Assembly (NCBI GenBank): GCA_030141605.1
Contig: JAQGDQ010000563.1
Span: 82,637-139,575, forward strand
Length of the DNA: 56,939 nucleotides
Direction of reading: 5' to 3'
Source: Tubiluchus corallicola
Taxonomy: Eukaryota > Priapulida > Priapulimorpha > Priapulimorphida > Tubiluchidae
Made by a program: the position numbers and the translations under genes. The notes beneath the pieces are model-generated. The model did no database searches and was not told the origin of the DNA. It was given only the letters and a program-made list of their open reading frames with translations. Below are positions 12,401-24,612 of the stretch, in pieces. Positions within the stretch are counted from its first letter, which is position 1. Each line of letters starts with the position of its first letter.

Positions 12401-13740
12401 TTTAGGATGCTCTTCTTAGGAATGTCAAATTGAGAGGTTTACACGTTTTTGAGAAATATTCTTATAGACAGACTACTAATTAACCGAGATAAACAAAGTT
12501 TTTCATTTTCCAACTTGTTGCAAAAGATATACAATGAATTTCAGTCTTAAGCAGTATATTTCAAAGATAAACAACTAATTTCATTAGCTAACCTAAACAT
12601 TACCTAAAATGTACATCAAAAGATAGACAGTTGCTTTTACTTTTCCATAATGTGCTGTAAAACGTATTTCATGTTTCAACGAATTTCTCTTTTTATTGAA
12701 TGTAATTTTGAAAAGTGCTATTGTAATTATCTTTAAGGAGACTGCAATTAAGGAGATAGTCAATGCAGTTCAATGTCTTTACAATTTATTATAAAAACGT
12801 ATTCAAAGAGTTTTAGTTTTTGAGTATTTTTGACATAAGTGAGTATCATGATATGAATATACTCCTGCTGTTTACATGTGCGTGTGTATGTATAATGCGA
12901 GCACACATGTACAAATTATCTGTCTTTACAAAATTACTCCAAATTTCATTGTGGGAATTGCAGCTCCATTGATTATTGCGTGATTATTACAATACCACCG
13001 CTGCCGCCGCCTCAACAATGACAACGGCAACGACTGCAGCTAGAGCTACAACTATGACTGCTGCAACTGCTTGTATTTAATGTGTTTAGACACTTAGCAG
13101 AAACAAGAAATATGTTGTCTAGCTCTTGATAACAAGTTCGAGAAATGTCACAGCACAGCCACACGTTCCTTAGCCTTGTGGATCCTACAGATGAAGAATA
13201 TAATATACTTTGCTGATAAGAGAATTAATTACAGACGTGTAAACACCACCTCAGCAACGGGTCACCTTATTTGTCAACACTACATCAGCCTACATCGCGT
13301 GTACCCAGAGCAGATATCGAAATTCTGGATGACATGCTCTGGCCGTCCACGTAATGACAATACTATTGATCCAATACCCGGGTACTCGGATATGTGTAGA
13401 TTTCCACCTGGGCCATTGGTGCCATTTCCACTTGGGACGATAGGACCGTGTCAAAACACAACATTTAGCTGGTCTGAAATGTGGCAAGGAAAGGAAAATA
13501 ATGCAAGGCAAAGAACTGAGAAACCTGCATGGCTGAGGCAGGAAAATGACTTTACTTAAACAATATGGCGGCAGTGAAAAGTGCAATTTTTTTACTCGAA
13601 TCCAAATTAACTGAAATGATGATTATTAGTTTTTAATGTACCAGTTTAACGTCACTTCTGACAGCACTGTCATTACTGAAAATGGTAGCGGCTTAAACAT
13701 AATCTGTTTACATGTCATTCTTTTCTGGAACATTTGAAAC
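9433..13740. other. Intron or intergenic DNA, no exon recognised
   Basis: Searched by eye for the missing galactosyltransferase C-terminal motifs without success. It contains short open frames only, a small imperfect trinucleotide patch near 13000-13070 and homopolymer runs. A 98-127 codon pair of overlapping frames at 13176-13586 shows no known motif. Confidence 0.45.
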
Positions 13741-13749
13741 TCTACCTTT

Positions 13750-14100
13750 AACTCCTTCAAGACCGCACCATAAGACCTATGACTTTTTTGCTACTGTATG
13801 AGCACAGACATAACTAAATGATTACAAGCTGTGTACTGCTCTATTCAACAGAATCTCAGCTATTCATCATGCTAGTTTGTTTAAACATCAGAAAGTGAAT
13901 TAATTGAATCAAATAAAAAACACGCCCTTTTTAGGCACTCAAACTTAGACTATTGAGTAGCTTCATCTGGTGTACACTTGAGTGATCGTACACACTATTT
14001 TACTGACAACCTTCCTGCTACAGCCAATGAGAACTGCGCTAAACAGAATTACAGGAAAAATTAATCGATCAGCCAAGAACAAATTAATTTCGTTTCAGCT
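13750..14100. repeat. Dispersed element E1, copy 1 (without minisatellite)
   Basis: It aligns by eye with 38365-38640 plus 39490-39535. Shared anchors include a 'cctatgactttttt.. tactgtatgagcacagaca' block (13776-13812), an 'aaaacacgccc' block (13916-13926), a 'gtacacttg' block (13972-13980), 'cctgctacagc' (14014-14024) and 'cagaatt' followed by 'atcagccaa..acaaatt' (14045-14086). The second copy holds the 30-bp tandem array exactly after the 'gctacagc' anchor; this copy does not. Confidence 0.75.
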
Positions 14101-14912
14101 TTTAACATTTCTCCTTAAAAATAGGGTAGACTTGAGACTAAAGAGTATTGCGTCAGGATAGTTGAAATTTTCACACAGGTTGAAAAATTGGCAAGGACAA
14201 AAAGAGAAGAAAATGTAGTTTCCATGAAGCTTGTGTGTATGTAATTAAATTAAAAGAAAATATTCCAGAAATAAGATTAAAGGGGCATTTGCAACATCTC
14301 TTTTGCAGTAGTTAGATCTAAGGTGTCCATGTGCTTCTTATATTTCAAAAATGGCTGCCACACATAACAATCCGGGTGATGCAGTTATTTTATTGGTTCC
14401 CCCAAAATATTTACTATAAAAACAAAAAGCAAATTATTTCATCATTTGGACTTGGAGAATTCAAATAACTGTTATGGCAGATGGCTTTGCTTTACCCACA
14501 CGTCACTGACGGTTGTCGTTAAGACGCATTACTGTAATGCACTTAACCTTTGCCGTGCAGCAACTGTACGTGTTTAAAGGCTTATTTCTTTATTGTTTTT
14601 GGCAGATGCACTATGCACTTTAATTTTCATTTAGCTATTTTTGTGTCACCTTGGATTTACTTCAGTATGGTTTTAGATATGAATAATAATTGTACTTTAC
14701 TTTAGCAGCAAAATAACATTTGTACTTTGTAATTAAGCTGTGCCCAAGTTTGACAGTTTTGACTTTGCTGCTCTTTAATGTGATCAGATGGTCCTCCCTG
14801 AGTCAGATGGAGAATTTCATTTTAAAATTAACAACTTGGTTGCGCCTTACTTCTATTATCTAATTTACAATGTACCATTGATAAATCCTTTGTAGATGAG
14901 CACGTGTAGTAT

Positions 14913-15213
14913 AGTTACCCTGTACGGAGTTTATTACCAGCACTTACAAAAACAGGGAACAAAATACACACGCACGAAAAATAACTAACTAAGTAACAGC
15001 ACTACACCCGAGGAGCACCTGCGTCAGAAGTCTCCGGCTGTAGTGACCTCTACACGCTTTTATACTGGCACTCCAGGTCAGCTGGCTTCTCACACTACCT
15101 GTAGGCCTAAACAAGACGTCAGGACCTACAAGAAACAGGTGAATCGCTGCTGACGTGGAAAGAGGGCGTGCAGAGGGCTCTACACCTGACCCGACACAGG
15201 TGTCTGCATAACA
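14913..15213 (-). mobile_element. Probable solo LTR (about 300 bp)
   Basis: Read on the minus strand it starts TGTTATGC and ends GGTAACT, one mismatch from the perfect TGTTA/TAACA pair usual for LTRs. A TATAAAA box lies at 15058-15064 and an AATAAA polyadenylation signal at 14930-14935, correctly ordered and spaced for a short promoter-bearing LTR. It is flanked by GTAT on both sides (14909-14912 and 15214-15217), a plausible 4-bp target duplication. It is clearly more GC-rich than its surroundings. No coding region adjoins it, so it looks like the product of LTR-LTR recombination. Confidence 0.72.
15058..15064 (-). promoter_or_regulatory. TATA box of the solo LTR
   Basis: TATAAAA on the minus strand, about 150 bases into the LTR. 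Confidence 0.55.
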
Positions 15214-15217
15214 GTAT

Positions 15218-16389
15218 TATAGTCGGGTCAATATTATTATCAAAAAATGTATAGTTATATAGATAAGATTTATTTATTTACACATATACAAAATTACATA
15301 TTAAATGTATATAATACAAAACATTTGCAAGTATGGCTTTAAGATAAAAAGAAATCTATCTAAATATTTGTTCAAATTGTTACAGTGCATATATGGAATT
15401 GGAACTTCGAAGTCAATACAACCGTCCCATTTTCACATATTGTCTAATAAAGGTTTACATATTGAGTAAAAGCCCAAAACATGAAAATGGTATTATAAGG
15501 CAATTAACAAACCATCATATAAATATCTTATAGTTATACTACATTAATACCAAGTTAAAAACATTGAATTGTATGATATTGTTACTCTGTTTGTTACCCG
15601 ACATATTTGAATGTATGTTAGTTTTCGATAATGACGTGCAAACTTATAGAACCAGACCACATACAAAATTTCACAGTGTCTGCAATATAAAATGCCTGAT
15701 CTTTCCTTGCTCTAAATTAGTTACAATTTCTGTCAAAGTATCATTTACTCAAACATGGATAAGAGATGATTTATTAGCAACATCCATTAATAACAACAAG
15801 GTAATTTCAAGTCAAAGAAAGCAACGTAAATGCCGGACTGTTAATACTAAAGAGCAGACAAAAATAATCCGTTGTCATTGAGTTTTAACGATAACAGGGT
15901 TGGTGGCGGGAGATTGATATTAGAGGGACAATTTTTGTCTTCAGCAAACAAATCACTTCAAAGAATTACCCTTTCATATGGAGCCATGTTTGCCCATGTG
16001 ATTACAAATTTTCTGTCTTCTTCAAACAGCCATTATTATCACCCAGGTGTGTCTTTGTTTGTGATGGCAAAAGAAACTGCTTTTTACTCCTGTGTTTTCA
16101 ATAGAAATTCTTTAAAATGTTTTTAAAGCTAAAAACTCAATCTCACTTATTGTGCTTATAATCCTTTTAGTTTTATCAAAACATCGCATTTCCCAGGTGG
16201 TTATATTATTACAAGCTTTACTTCAAAGAGAAAACACAATGGCATGTCTGACAGTATAATTGATCACAGGTTAAGCAAAAACGAAACTGGTCAGCAAATG
16301 TATTTGTGACTTTACAGTCAGCAGACCAGGATGTAGAAAACCACACTGTGTTGCGTCTTGCTAAATTAATGATCACGAATCAATTACAT
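15218..16389. other. Non-coding sequence, no recognised gene
   Basis: Two short open frames (15564-15881 and 15872-16126, +) have no recognisable motif. Nothing else supported. Confidence 0.45.
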
Positions 16390-16890
16390 TTAAAATAATA
16401 TAGTACTTTCGTATAAAACAGTTTAAAGTTTCTCTTAAGCAATAAGTTATGTTAAACGTGAGTTAAGATGAAATCTTATGCAAGAAGGAGGCTGTTATAC
16501 CAGAAAACTAAGCAATAATGGGAAATGTTTTTACTTCACACTCCTTTGTAGAAAAGCTTATGTCAATTTTCCTGGAATGTCGTTCACTATTAACAGTCTT
16601 GTCTGCATTTGCTCAGCTTTGTTCTGTTAACTCTTTCGCAGGTGTGGAATGCGAGCTTTTGAAATTTAACAACCTTGTATTCACTCTGCTTTATTTACTT
16701 AACTCTTTGCCCAGGCGTCTTTTTCTTAGTTCCCAGGCTAATGTATTGACACAAGATCTTAGCTTAAATTCAGAATTTTTCACATCTTCAGCACAAAGGA
16801 CGAAAACTTGTTTTAAAATAAACATTGCAGCATCTTTCAAAGCTCTTTGTGTTGAATGATTTTGAACGAACGTTAATGTTTACATTGTAA
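16390..16890. repeat. Dispersed family E2, copy at 16.4 kb (simple, no array)
   Basis: Anchors shared with other copies: 'actttcgt..aaacagtttaaagtttc' at the start, 'cttcacactcctttgtagaaaag' near 16535, a 'ctgtctgcatttgctcagcttt' block near 16600, one 'taactctttcgcaggtgtggaatgc..gctttt' unit, 'ggctaatgtattgacacaaga' near 16735 and 'aaagctctttgtgttgaa' near 16838. The copy at 35.5-36.2 kb has the same order but five to six copies of the internal unit. A 113-codon frame inside it is not considered a gene. Confidence 0.75.
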
Positions 16891-16989
16891 AGTAAATAAA
16901 ACTGACAGACCGGTGACTTTTCAAGGATTAAAATAGAATATTTTTCTGTACAGAATTTTTAGTATAAAAGCATAAAGCTTTTAGAAAAA

Positions 16990-17225
16990 CCACAACATCA
17001 GGTGTGACTTCAACATAATTATCACCATGATCACAGTCACCATCATCATCATCAGCAGCAGCTGCAACAATAGCAACAGTAAGAACAACAACGACGATGA
17101 CAAGGACGACGACAACAACAACAACAGCAACAAAAACAACAACAACAACATCAACAAAAACAACAACTATATCAACGGCAACAAGATAAACAACAACGAC
17201 AACAACAACAACAACAACTCCCTTT
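16990..17225. repeat. Compound trinucleotide microsatellite (CAA/AAC with ATC, GAC patches)
   Basis: Imperfect CAA/AAC repeats with ATC and GAC patches. It gives asparagine- and valine-rich open frames on both strands that are artefacts of the repeat. Confidence 0.9.
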
Positions 17226-17229
17226 GGAG

Positions 17230-20200
17230 CGTGTCTTAAGAGGTCTGGATGCAATTCAGCGTTTTGCCGGGATTACAAGTTTCTAATGCGAATTCTGGAG
17301 AAAATTGTTGAAGGTTAAAATCGTATTTTGTAGGGCTGTGTGATTGTCGTTTTGTGATCAATTCAAATACAAGATTTATAAATAAGCAGCCCTCCTATGT
17401 ACAGACAGCGCCTCTCGAATGGTTTGGTATTTGGCATTTTATGCTATAATTTGTTAATATTTATATTTAATTTGTTAGTCAGTTTTGGGACAGATTCTGT
17501 AGTTGATATTAGTTCCAGTTAACATGGAAAACATAAACTGTGATGCTTCATATTAATACTGTAAAGCTTATAACAAACTTAGATACGCTTCCAGTAATTG
17601 CTAAATCTCTACCTGGTGCTTGTGTTACATCTCGTGTTTTCAAGAAAGTGCCTCACTTGTTCTTGCTAAATTTTCAAAAATATTTTGCTCATGTTTTACC
17701 CTCTTAGAGTGTCGACCAAATTGATTACGTTTTTTAACTTTGGGATCTGTTTTATTAATGTGGGAAATTTAATTTTAATAGAATCAAAATTTAAAATTAA
17801 ATATAATTTAATTTTCAAGTTCGTTTTCTTTCTGCAAAGATTTCTGCGTTATACGCTAAACAATCGCCAAAAGTTCGCCAAACAATTTATGAAAGAGTTA
17901 TATGAAGGAAATGTGCCACCTTTGGACATAGTCACATGTCATTAATAATAATTATTTACAAGAAATACCTCGACATCCATATTGGTGGTCAAAGGGGAGA
18001 AGGCTTAGCAAACTTGAAGTGATAAAGTGATTTATTCTCTTCTTTAATTAAGGACAGAAATATGTCATCTAGTTTACTATTTAAGTAAAGTATTGCATGA
18101 GGTCGTAGTTCAGGTCCTTATATTTCGACTTGGAAGCATTTGACACTATACAAGCTATCAGGTATCCTAGCGGCCTGGTTTGATTTGTCATAAATTAATT
18201 GTCACTTTCTTTGTTAATTGTACGTTTTGCCTAAGTTTTAATTACTATATTTTTCACCTTCTTGTAGAAAGGCAGAGTAAAATTAGAAACAGCAAATTTT
18301 GATACAAGTTCTGTCGGACAGGGCTTTGGTCTTTCAAGCTTTAAAAGCCGCTTTAAGAATAATGGCGTCTACAGAAAGTAATTCAACTTCAAGCTATTGC
18401 TACTTTTGGTATATTTTTGCGAATTGAGAAAAGCCCTGGTAACGGGTAGGTGTCACAAAAAGAATGTTTTAGAGTGTTTTTATTTTTTACAACTAATTAC
18501 TGTCCAATTTTCACATTTCATGCCGTAGTTTAGACGTCATAGATGCGTTTTACCAGAAAGCAAATTTGGAAGAAAAGCGTATTTGTTTACGAAAATCAGC
18601 TGTAGCTCTATTACTAACATGCCACGAAATGGTCCACGTCACGGAACAATTTTTAAAATTAAAAATTCAATTCTCATTGTTGATTATTATAATCCCAAAT
18701 TTTCCTGGAATTATTTTGGTCACTTTATGACTGGGTTGTAATAGCTTTTCGTAACGTAAAAAAGGAACTCAGATTTGAATCATTGACAATTATAATCCAA
18801 TTCAAGACCATTTATTTTCATAAGGACATACAAGAGTCACATAAATGTGAGTGTAATGAACAAACCTGAACAGCTTTTCACAACATACAAGTCCATTCTA
18901 GTTTTTGTAATGCCTGCTGGTTGTATTACAATTTCAATCGAAATTATGTGCAATTAATAAACACATACGAAGTATTTTACAGTTTGAATAACAAACGGGA
19001 TGTGTGAGCAAGTTTAAAGAAGTTCTACATCTTTCAAATTTTAACAAATTCTATGGCATAGGACACAAGTTCAGTTGACGTGCTCTAAGCTCAGCACACA
19101 ATGCAGGTCTTTTATTTTGACCATAACTGTAACAAAAATTAAGCAGGTCTTATTATCCTGCAATAACAATTTATTGTAGCTTATATAGGTTCTTAAAAGG
19201 AAGAAAATATTTGGTAGTAAGATGGTCAACTTGTGCAAATAGATTGCGCTTAAAAAGTAAAAGAATTTTGCGTCTATTAAAAATGTTCAAGCAAACATTA
19301 TTGGCGCCATATTTCTAGTGCTCAAGGATTTGAGGCGGAGTTAAAAAGCTGTCATGGTGAACAACTCCAACACGTCAGTTTATAGGCGTAACTTTCAGAT
19401 GCGTGAAGACGAGACAACTCAAGCAAATCATTTGCTTTTCAGTCTTGCTATAAGCGCGAGCAGTGCTCCAGGAAAAAAACGCAAGAATTTTTAGTGAAGT
19501 GTTTTTAATGAATACTGATTTTGAGTGCAAAATGTGTGATTTTGTTAGAAAAGTGAAAATTTTGGTTTCTGTGCGAAACAATTTCTTCTTTGCACTTAAC
19601 CACAGAAGTAACCACGCTCTAGTCTTCCATTTTGTCTAATAAATAGATTGTGGCTGCAAGGTGATTTAAAAAGGGAATTGTGGCACTTCATAAAGCAAGT
19701 TTTAAATTAACGTTCGTTCAGTAAAAGGGAAAAAGCGCCTAAGTTGTAAGCAGCTACAGTAGCTCAAGTTCCTTCGTGACGTCATCCGCATGATTTGTCT
19801 GGAATATGGCACGGAGTATAAATTTGCTTTACAAGGATTATGTCAGGCATCAGCAATCTAATTCTGTCTTTATAGCTGTGCTGCATATGTTTTAGGGTAA
19901 GTGTTAATCTTATGAGCAATCATTTTAAATCACTTACTTTGTTTTGCATAAATGGGTGGTGTAGGGCTGTGATCTATCATGACACGTTAATATTGTTTGG
20001 TCGCCTGTAAGGCCTGATTCCAGTTTAGGGAATTTTAAGGCACTCTCGGATCGCCCAAATTAGAAATACCACTGAAATAAGGGATCCAATAGTAAGTTGC
20101 GTCCTTTATCTACAAACTGAGGCAAAAATAGTTGAAACATACCGCCTATTAATAAACAAAAACAACTTTTATAAACTAATGAAAGTTTTCGTGAAATATT

Positions 20201-20740
20201 TTTGTTTGGGGGCTACCAAAGCACGGTATTTTTATCTTCTACTGCGCGCCACAGTCTAGCAAGTAGCAACAAAAACAAAGAAAAATCAAACTGTAAACTT
20301 ACTGAAAAGTTAGAAAGAGCTAGAAACAGATAATTCTGCTGCCGTCTTCCTCCTAGCGTGGGCTGCCTACAGTAAGCCGCGTCACCTATAATCAGCACAG
20401 CTTCTCACAAGCCGTTTTGAGCAGTTTATAGTGAGCCTTGTTGTGAAATAAGTTTGAGCATTAATTTCGTTTGCCATAAGGCTTCTAGCATGTTTCTGGT
20501 TTTTACATTACAAAATTCAATTACATTGTAAGAATTCATAACAGATTCGTGATTTAAGTCCGTTTCTCAGAAAACAGTCTAACAGTATCCCAGGATCTCT
20601 CAATAGTCTCCCAGAGAAAACCCCTTACCAGAAAAAATAACTGCATTTCCTAGAAAGATATTTAGCAAAAAAATGTAAGGTTCTCAACTCTTACATCTTT
20701 TTTATAGTAGGACAAAGCCTTCGATTTCTCTTTCTCTGTT
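17230..20740. other. Non-coding sequence; one possible terminal exon near 17.84-17.95 kb
   Basis: Mostly featureless. A pyrimidine-rich run ending in 'ctgcaaag' at 17832-17839 precedes a 35-codon frame with a protein-like composition that ends in a stop at 17945 (described as a finding). No other gene signal seen. Confidence 0.35.
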
Positions 20741-20741
20741 T

Positions 20742-20743
<2 letters not shown>

Positions 20744-20785
<42 letters not shown>

Positions 20786-20860
20786 CCGCTCACCCTCTCT
20801 TTCTCTCTCTCTCTTTCTCTCTCTCCTCATCTTCTCTCTCCCTCCCATTCTTTATCTTTT
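20744..20860. repeat. (CT)n microsatellite
   Basis: Long CT dinucleotide run with TC-rich continuation to about 20930. Confidence 0.95.
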
Positions 20861-20930
20861 GCTTTTTTTTCCTTTCACCCCATTCTCCTCCTGTTATTTT
20901 CCTCTATTTACACATCGGCCCTCTCTCTTG

Positions 20931-21769
20931 CTTTTTATCGTTCCTTTTCTGTCTGCTTTCCACAGTGTTAGTTATCTGCAGTGCTATGATGAATGACTAT
21001 CAGATATCAGTGTCATTAAAAAAATGACGCATTGTTTAAGGGGTCAACATTGTTCTTCTAAAGTTTATTGCTGTTTTGGAAAATATTCTGTTTTGAAACA
21101 TCCTTGGAACAATTTCAAGTTGTCAATTGGTTAAAATTGCTTTCTCAAATTAATTTGCATTGCATCAACTGACGTCTATAATCTCTTCAGATTCGATTGA
21201 CATTCACAAAAGTTGAAATAAAGTTTAATAGATAATAATTATAAAAAATGAATGCTTTGTGAACTATAGTATACAGATTTGTGAATATCTTGGGACGTCT
21301 TTGGGATATGAAGTACTACCATGAGAGGCCCTTTTTGTACCAAATTTTAGTTTCCAGTCTATTTTTGCGCAATGATTACACACACCTGTTAGAATATACG
21401 ATAATGGACCTATAGCTTTCGAGGGTAGCAAAATATACCGCTTTTGCAGAATTTGATGAAAACGTGTGAACGACCTCAACATAGTAATAACAGCTTTATT
21501 TTTAGCCCAGTTGTGTACGACAGTATCACCAGTACACTCTGATACGTCTTCAGCAGAGCTGCACTAGTTTAATTTTTTCACGGGGAGAGGCATAAATGTA
21601 GTTCCTAAATGGCGTCTCCCGCAAGAGACAAAAAAGCTAATTACTCATTAATTAGACAACGTACTGCTAAAAAATTTCGCCAAGTTTTTCACGGGGAAGG
21701 CAGCTATAAAATAAGTTCAACTTCATTTTCATGATAATCCCTCTTTAAAGCACAAGAAAAACTCTGTAC
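20931..21769. other. Non-coding sequence, nothing recognised
   Basis: No motif-bearing open frame. A 'ttttcacggggagaggcata' and a 'tttttcacggggaaggcag' block (near 21575 and 21688) suggest a small local duplication. Confidence 0.4.
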
Positions 21770-22300
21770 TTTCACACAGCTTAGAAATCCTTTTAAAACG
21801 AACGAAACAACATTAGAAAACAAACGAAAAATCCTTTCAGTACGATATATGCACAAAATTGCAGTAAACCAGTATAATTTTTTAAGACGATTTTGCTGAA
21901 CCCTACTTCAGGTACCCCTTTTCTTGTCCTTTAGGCAAAGTCAAAACTTTATGTTGCTAAGGGGGCCAAAAGTAACTTCTGCTCTCTTTGCAGGGCAATA
22001 TTAAGCAGGAAAAGTGGTACAGATTCACGCTCCTTTGTACAAAATTATTTCTTTTAACTTCTGTCTGTATTTGCTCTGCTTTATTTCCCAACTCTTTTGC
22101 AGGTGTGGAACGCAGGCTTTGAATTCACGGGGCTTTATTTTCCCAACTCTTTCCCAGGTGTGGAGCGCAGGCTTTGAATTCACAGGGCTTTATTTGCTTA
22201 ACTCTTTCCCAGGTATGGAACGCAAGCTTGGAAAGTCAAGTGTGTAATCGGTTCGCTTTGTTTGCTTAACTCTTTCTTTGTGAGGAATTTTAGCAGACCA
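21770..22300. repeat. Dispersed family E2, copy at 21.8 kb
   Basis: Begins with a block shared with 27465-27590 (anchors 'cctttcag..gtacgat', 'ataaaattgc..taaa', 'acctacttcagg.accccttttctt'). It then carries 'tcacgctcctttgtac', a 'ctgtatttgctctgcttt' block and three tandem 'aactctttcccaggtgtgga.cgcaggctttgaa' units of about 55-70 bp (22085-22270). Confidence 0.7.
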
Positions 22301-22357
22301 CGCATTGAAAGATTTTCATCATTTTTCTGTGAAATTTTAAGTATTATAATACTCGTG

Positions 22358-22665
22358 GCACATTTCGCAAAGCCCTAAATTGCAGACCACTTCAGAGCCT
22401 CCATGCACACAAAAGTGCAGCTTAATGGATTGTAAAGTATTCGAGGTTCACTCAAAATGAAAGATGTAATGTTGAACAATTACATCTGGAAATTTATAAT
22501 GCCGGAAATAATTATCCTGGCTTTTTGAAATTTACAATCTTTGTGTCAAATTCCACAAAAGCCCTAAGTTGCAAACCACTTGAGACAACCTCCCTGCTCA
22601 CAAAAGTGCAGCTTAATGGTTCTCAACATCTTGTGAAGTATTTGAGTTAGACACAAAGAAAGATT
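22358..22665. repeat. Tandem duplication, unit about 188 bp (two copies)
   Basis: The block 'aaagccctaaattgcagaccactt..' at 22368 recurs at 22556 with the same continuation through 'cacaaaagtgcagcttaatgg'. The two halves are diverged. Confidence 0.75.
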
Positions 22666-22686
22666 TTAATCGTATATATTAAGTCT

Positions 22687-23402
22687 ACCGATATGGGCTT
22701 AATATATAAGATACGAGGCTACAGCTTCGACGGCGTTTGTGGTAATCTATATATACATCAAACGAAAGGTCTAGTGTCGTGCCATTGGGGGTTTATTTTT
22801 CGAATCTAGCCCACCGGGACGAACGGGGGGCAAAAAACCTCCAAAAATGACCATTTTCGGCCGTTTTTTGCAAAAGTTATACGTCTGAGACCTGGAGAAC
22901 GGGAATGGGCCATGGGTGGTGCTGCCTGTGGATAGTAGCCATGTTTAGAAATTGCGACGGGGCCACGGCGTCCCATAAGGGGCGTTTTCCTGGACCCAAC
23001 TCGCGATTTTTTCCAAATTTTGATCAAACTGCATGCGGAAAACTTTCTAGCGGCGCCTGGTGAAACTCTTAAAATGAGATATATAGCTCTTTAGGAAGAG
23101 GAAGAACAGGGCTACACGATGATGTGGGCCGTGCTTTATAATACGTCCACAGCGAGGAGAGCCGAAGAGTTAATTAGATGTTGTATTTTCGGCAATTTTC
23201 GCTAAGAAAACTGCTGATGCAAAGCCATTGTTCTGACGTCATCCATTATACTCGGTCTATAAGCTTATAACTTTAATTCAGTAAAAGCTGCCGCTGCTGG
23301 CTTTGCGTTATAAATGAGGACTATGCGTATTTTTGATTATACGTGTATTTATATGAAAAATTTTTTGCTGGGCCTTTGCTAGTCATATATATTAATTCTG
23401 AT
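22687..23402. repeat. Dispersed family E3, copy 1 (long form)
   Basis: Starts 'accgatatgggcttaatatataaga' and ends 'ttgctagtcatatatattaattct'. Internal anchors: 'aacgaaaggtct', 'gtgccattgggggtttatttttcgaat', 'aacctccaaaaatg.ccattttcggcc', 'tagctctttag', 'gggctacacgatgatgtgggc', 'tgacgtcatccattatactcggtc'. Long form, containing the roughly 275-base middle section missing from copies 2 and 4. No coding capacity is seen. Type unknown; probably a non-autonomous element. Confidence 0.85.
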
Positions 23403-23403
<1 letters not shown>

Positions 23404-23447
<44 letters not shown>

Positions 23448-23467
23448 TTATTTATTTATTTATTTAT
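23404..23467. repeat. (TA)n / (TTTA)n microsatellite
   Basis: About twenty TA units followed by TTTA units, between E3 copies 1 and 2. Confidence 0.95.
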
Positions 23468-23940
23468 ACATATATAAGATTCGAGGCTGCAGCTCCGACG
23501 ACGGCACCATTTGCGGCGATCTCAAACGAAAGGTCTCGATCTAGTTTCGTACCATTGGGGGTTTATTTTTCGAATCGGGCCCACTGAACTCTCGGGCAGG
23601 AGATATGTAGCTCTTTAGAAAGAGCAAGAACTGGGCTACACGATGATGTGGGCTATATTTTGGTACATGTCCGCCAAAAGGGGTACCGACATGTTAATTA
23701 GATGTTCTATTTTCCGTAATTTTCGCTTGGAAAACTGCTCACGCAAAGCCATTGTTGTGACGTCATCTATTGTACTCTGTCTGTAAGCTTATAACTTTAA
23801 TTCAGTAAAAGCTGCTGCAGGCTTTGCGTTAGATGAACAGACAAACACTAGGTAGGACGTTCGCGTATTTTTGATTATACGTGTATTTATACGCAAAATT
23901 TTTTGCGGGGCTTTTGCTAGTCTATATATTAATTCTCTCG
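23468..23940. repeat. Dispersed family E3, copy 2 (short form)
   Basis: Same start and end as copy 1, but the middle section is replaced at about 23581-23607 by a short 'actgaactctcgggcaggagatat' junction. It runs directly into copy 3. Confidence 0.85.
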
Positions 23941-24612
23941 GTATGGGCCTTATATGTATATAAGATTCGAGGCTACAGCTTCGACGGCGGCACCGTTAGC
24001 GGCGATCTATACATCAAACGAAAGGTCTCGATCTAGTGTCATGCCATTGGGGGCTTATTTTTCGAATCGGGCCCACCGCGAGGAACGGGGGGCGAAAAAC
24101 CTCCAAAAATGGCCATTTTTCGGCCGTTTTTTGCAAAACTATTACCTCTTATTTCTGAAGAACGTTGCCGGCCATGGATAGATAGCCCGTTCAGCGGTGG
24201 GTGTAGTAGGCATATTTAGAATTCGCGAGAGGGCCACGGCATCCCGCAACGGGCGTTTTCCCGGACGCAACTCGCGATTTTTTCGAAATTTTGACCAAAC
24301 AGCATTCGGGAAAAACGTTCTTGCGGCGCCTGGTGGGACTCTCGAAACGAATTACATAGCTCTTTAGAAAGACCAAGAATAGGGCTACACAATGGTGTAG
24401 GGTATGTTTTAGTACACGTCCTCTAAAAGGAGTACCGACGAGTTAATTAGATGTCCAATTTTTGGCAATTTTCGCTTAGAAAACTGCTGACGCAAAGCCA
24501 TTGTTCTGACGTCATTCATCCATTATACTCTGTTTAGGTAGGATGTTTGCGTATTTTTGATTATAAGTGTATTTGTATGCAATTTTTTTGCGGAGCCTTT
24601 GCTAGTCTCTAA
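23936..24612. repeat. Dispersed family E3, copy 3 (long form)
   Basis: Full-length long form abutting copy 2 head-to-tail; the same anchors are present in the same order, ending 'tttgctagtct'. The small open frames in it are not believed. Confidence 0.85.

Noticed and set aside
13290-13586. Glycine/proline-rich reading on the minus strand suggesting a collagen fragment
   Set aside because: No regular Gly-X-Y pattern beyond a few residues, and the frame closes quickly.
15872-16126. 84-codon frame as a gene
   Set aside because: No family motif, no splice or polyA context.
16928-17254. Valine-, leucine- or asparagine-rich open frames
   Set aside because: They are translations of a trinucleotide microsatellite on both strands.
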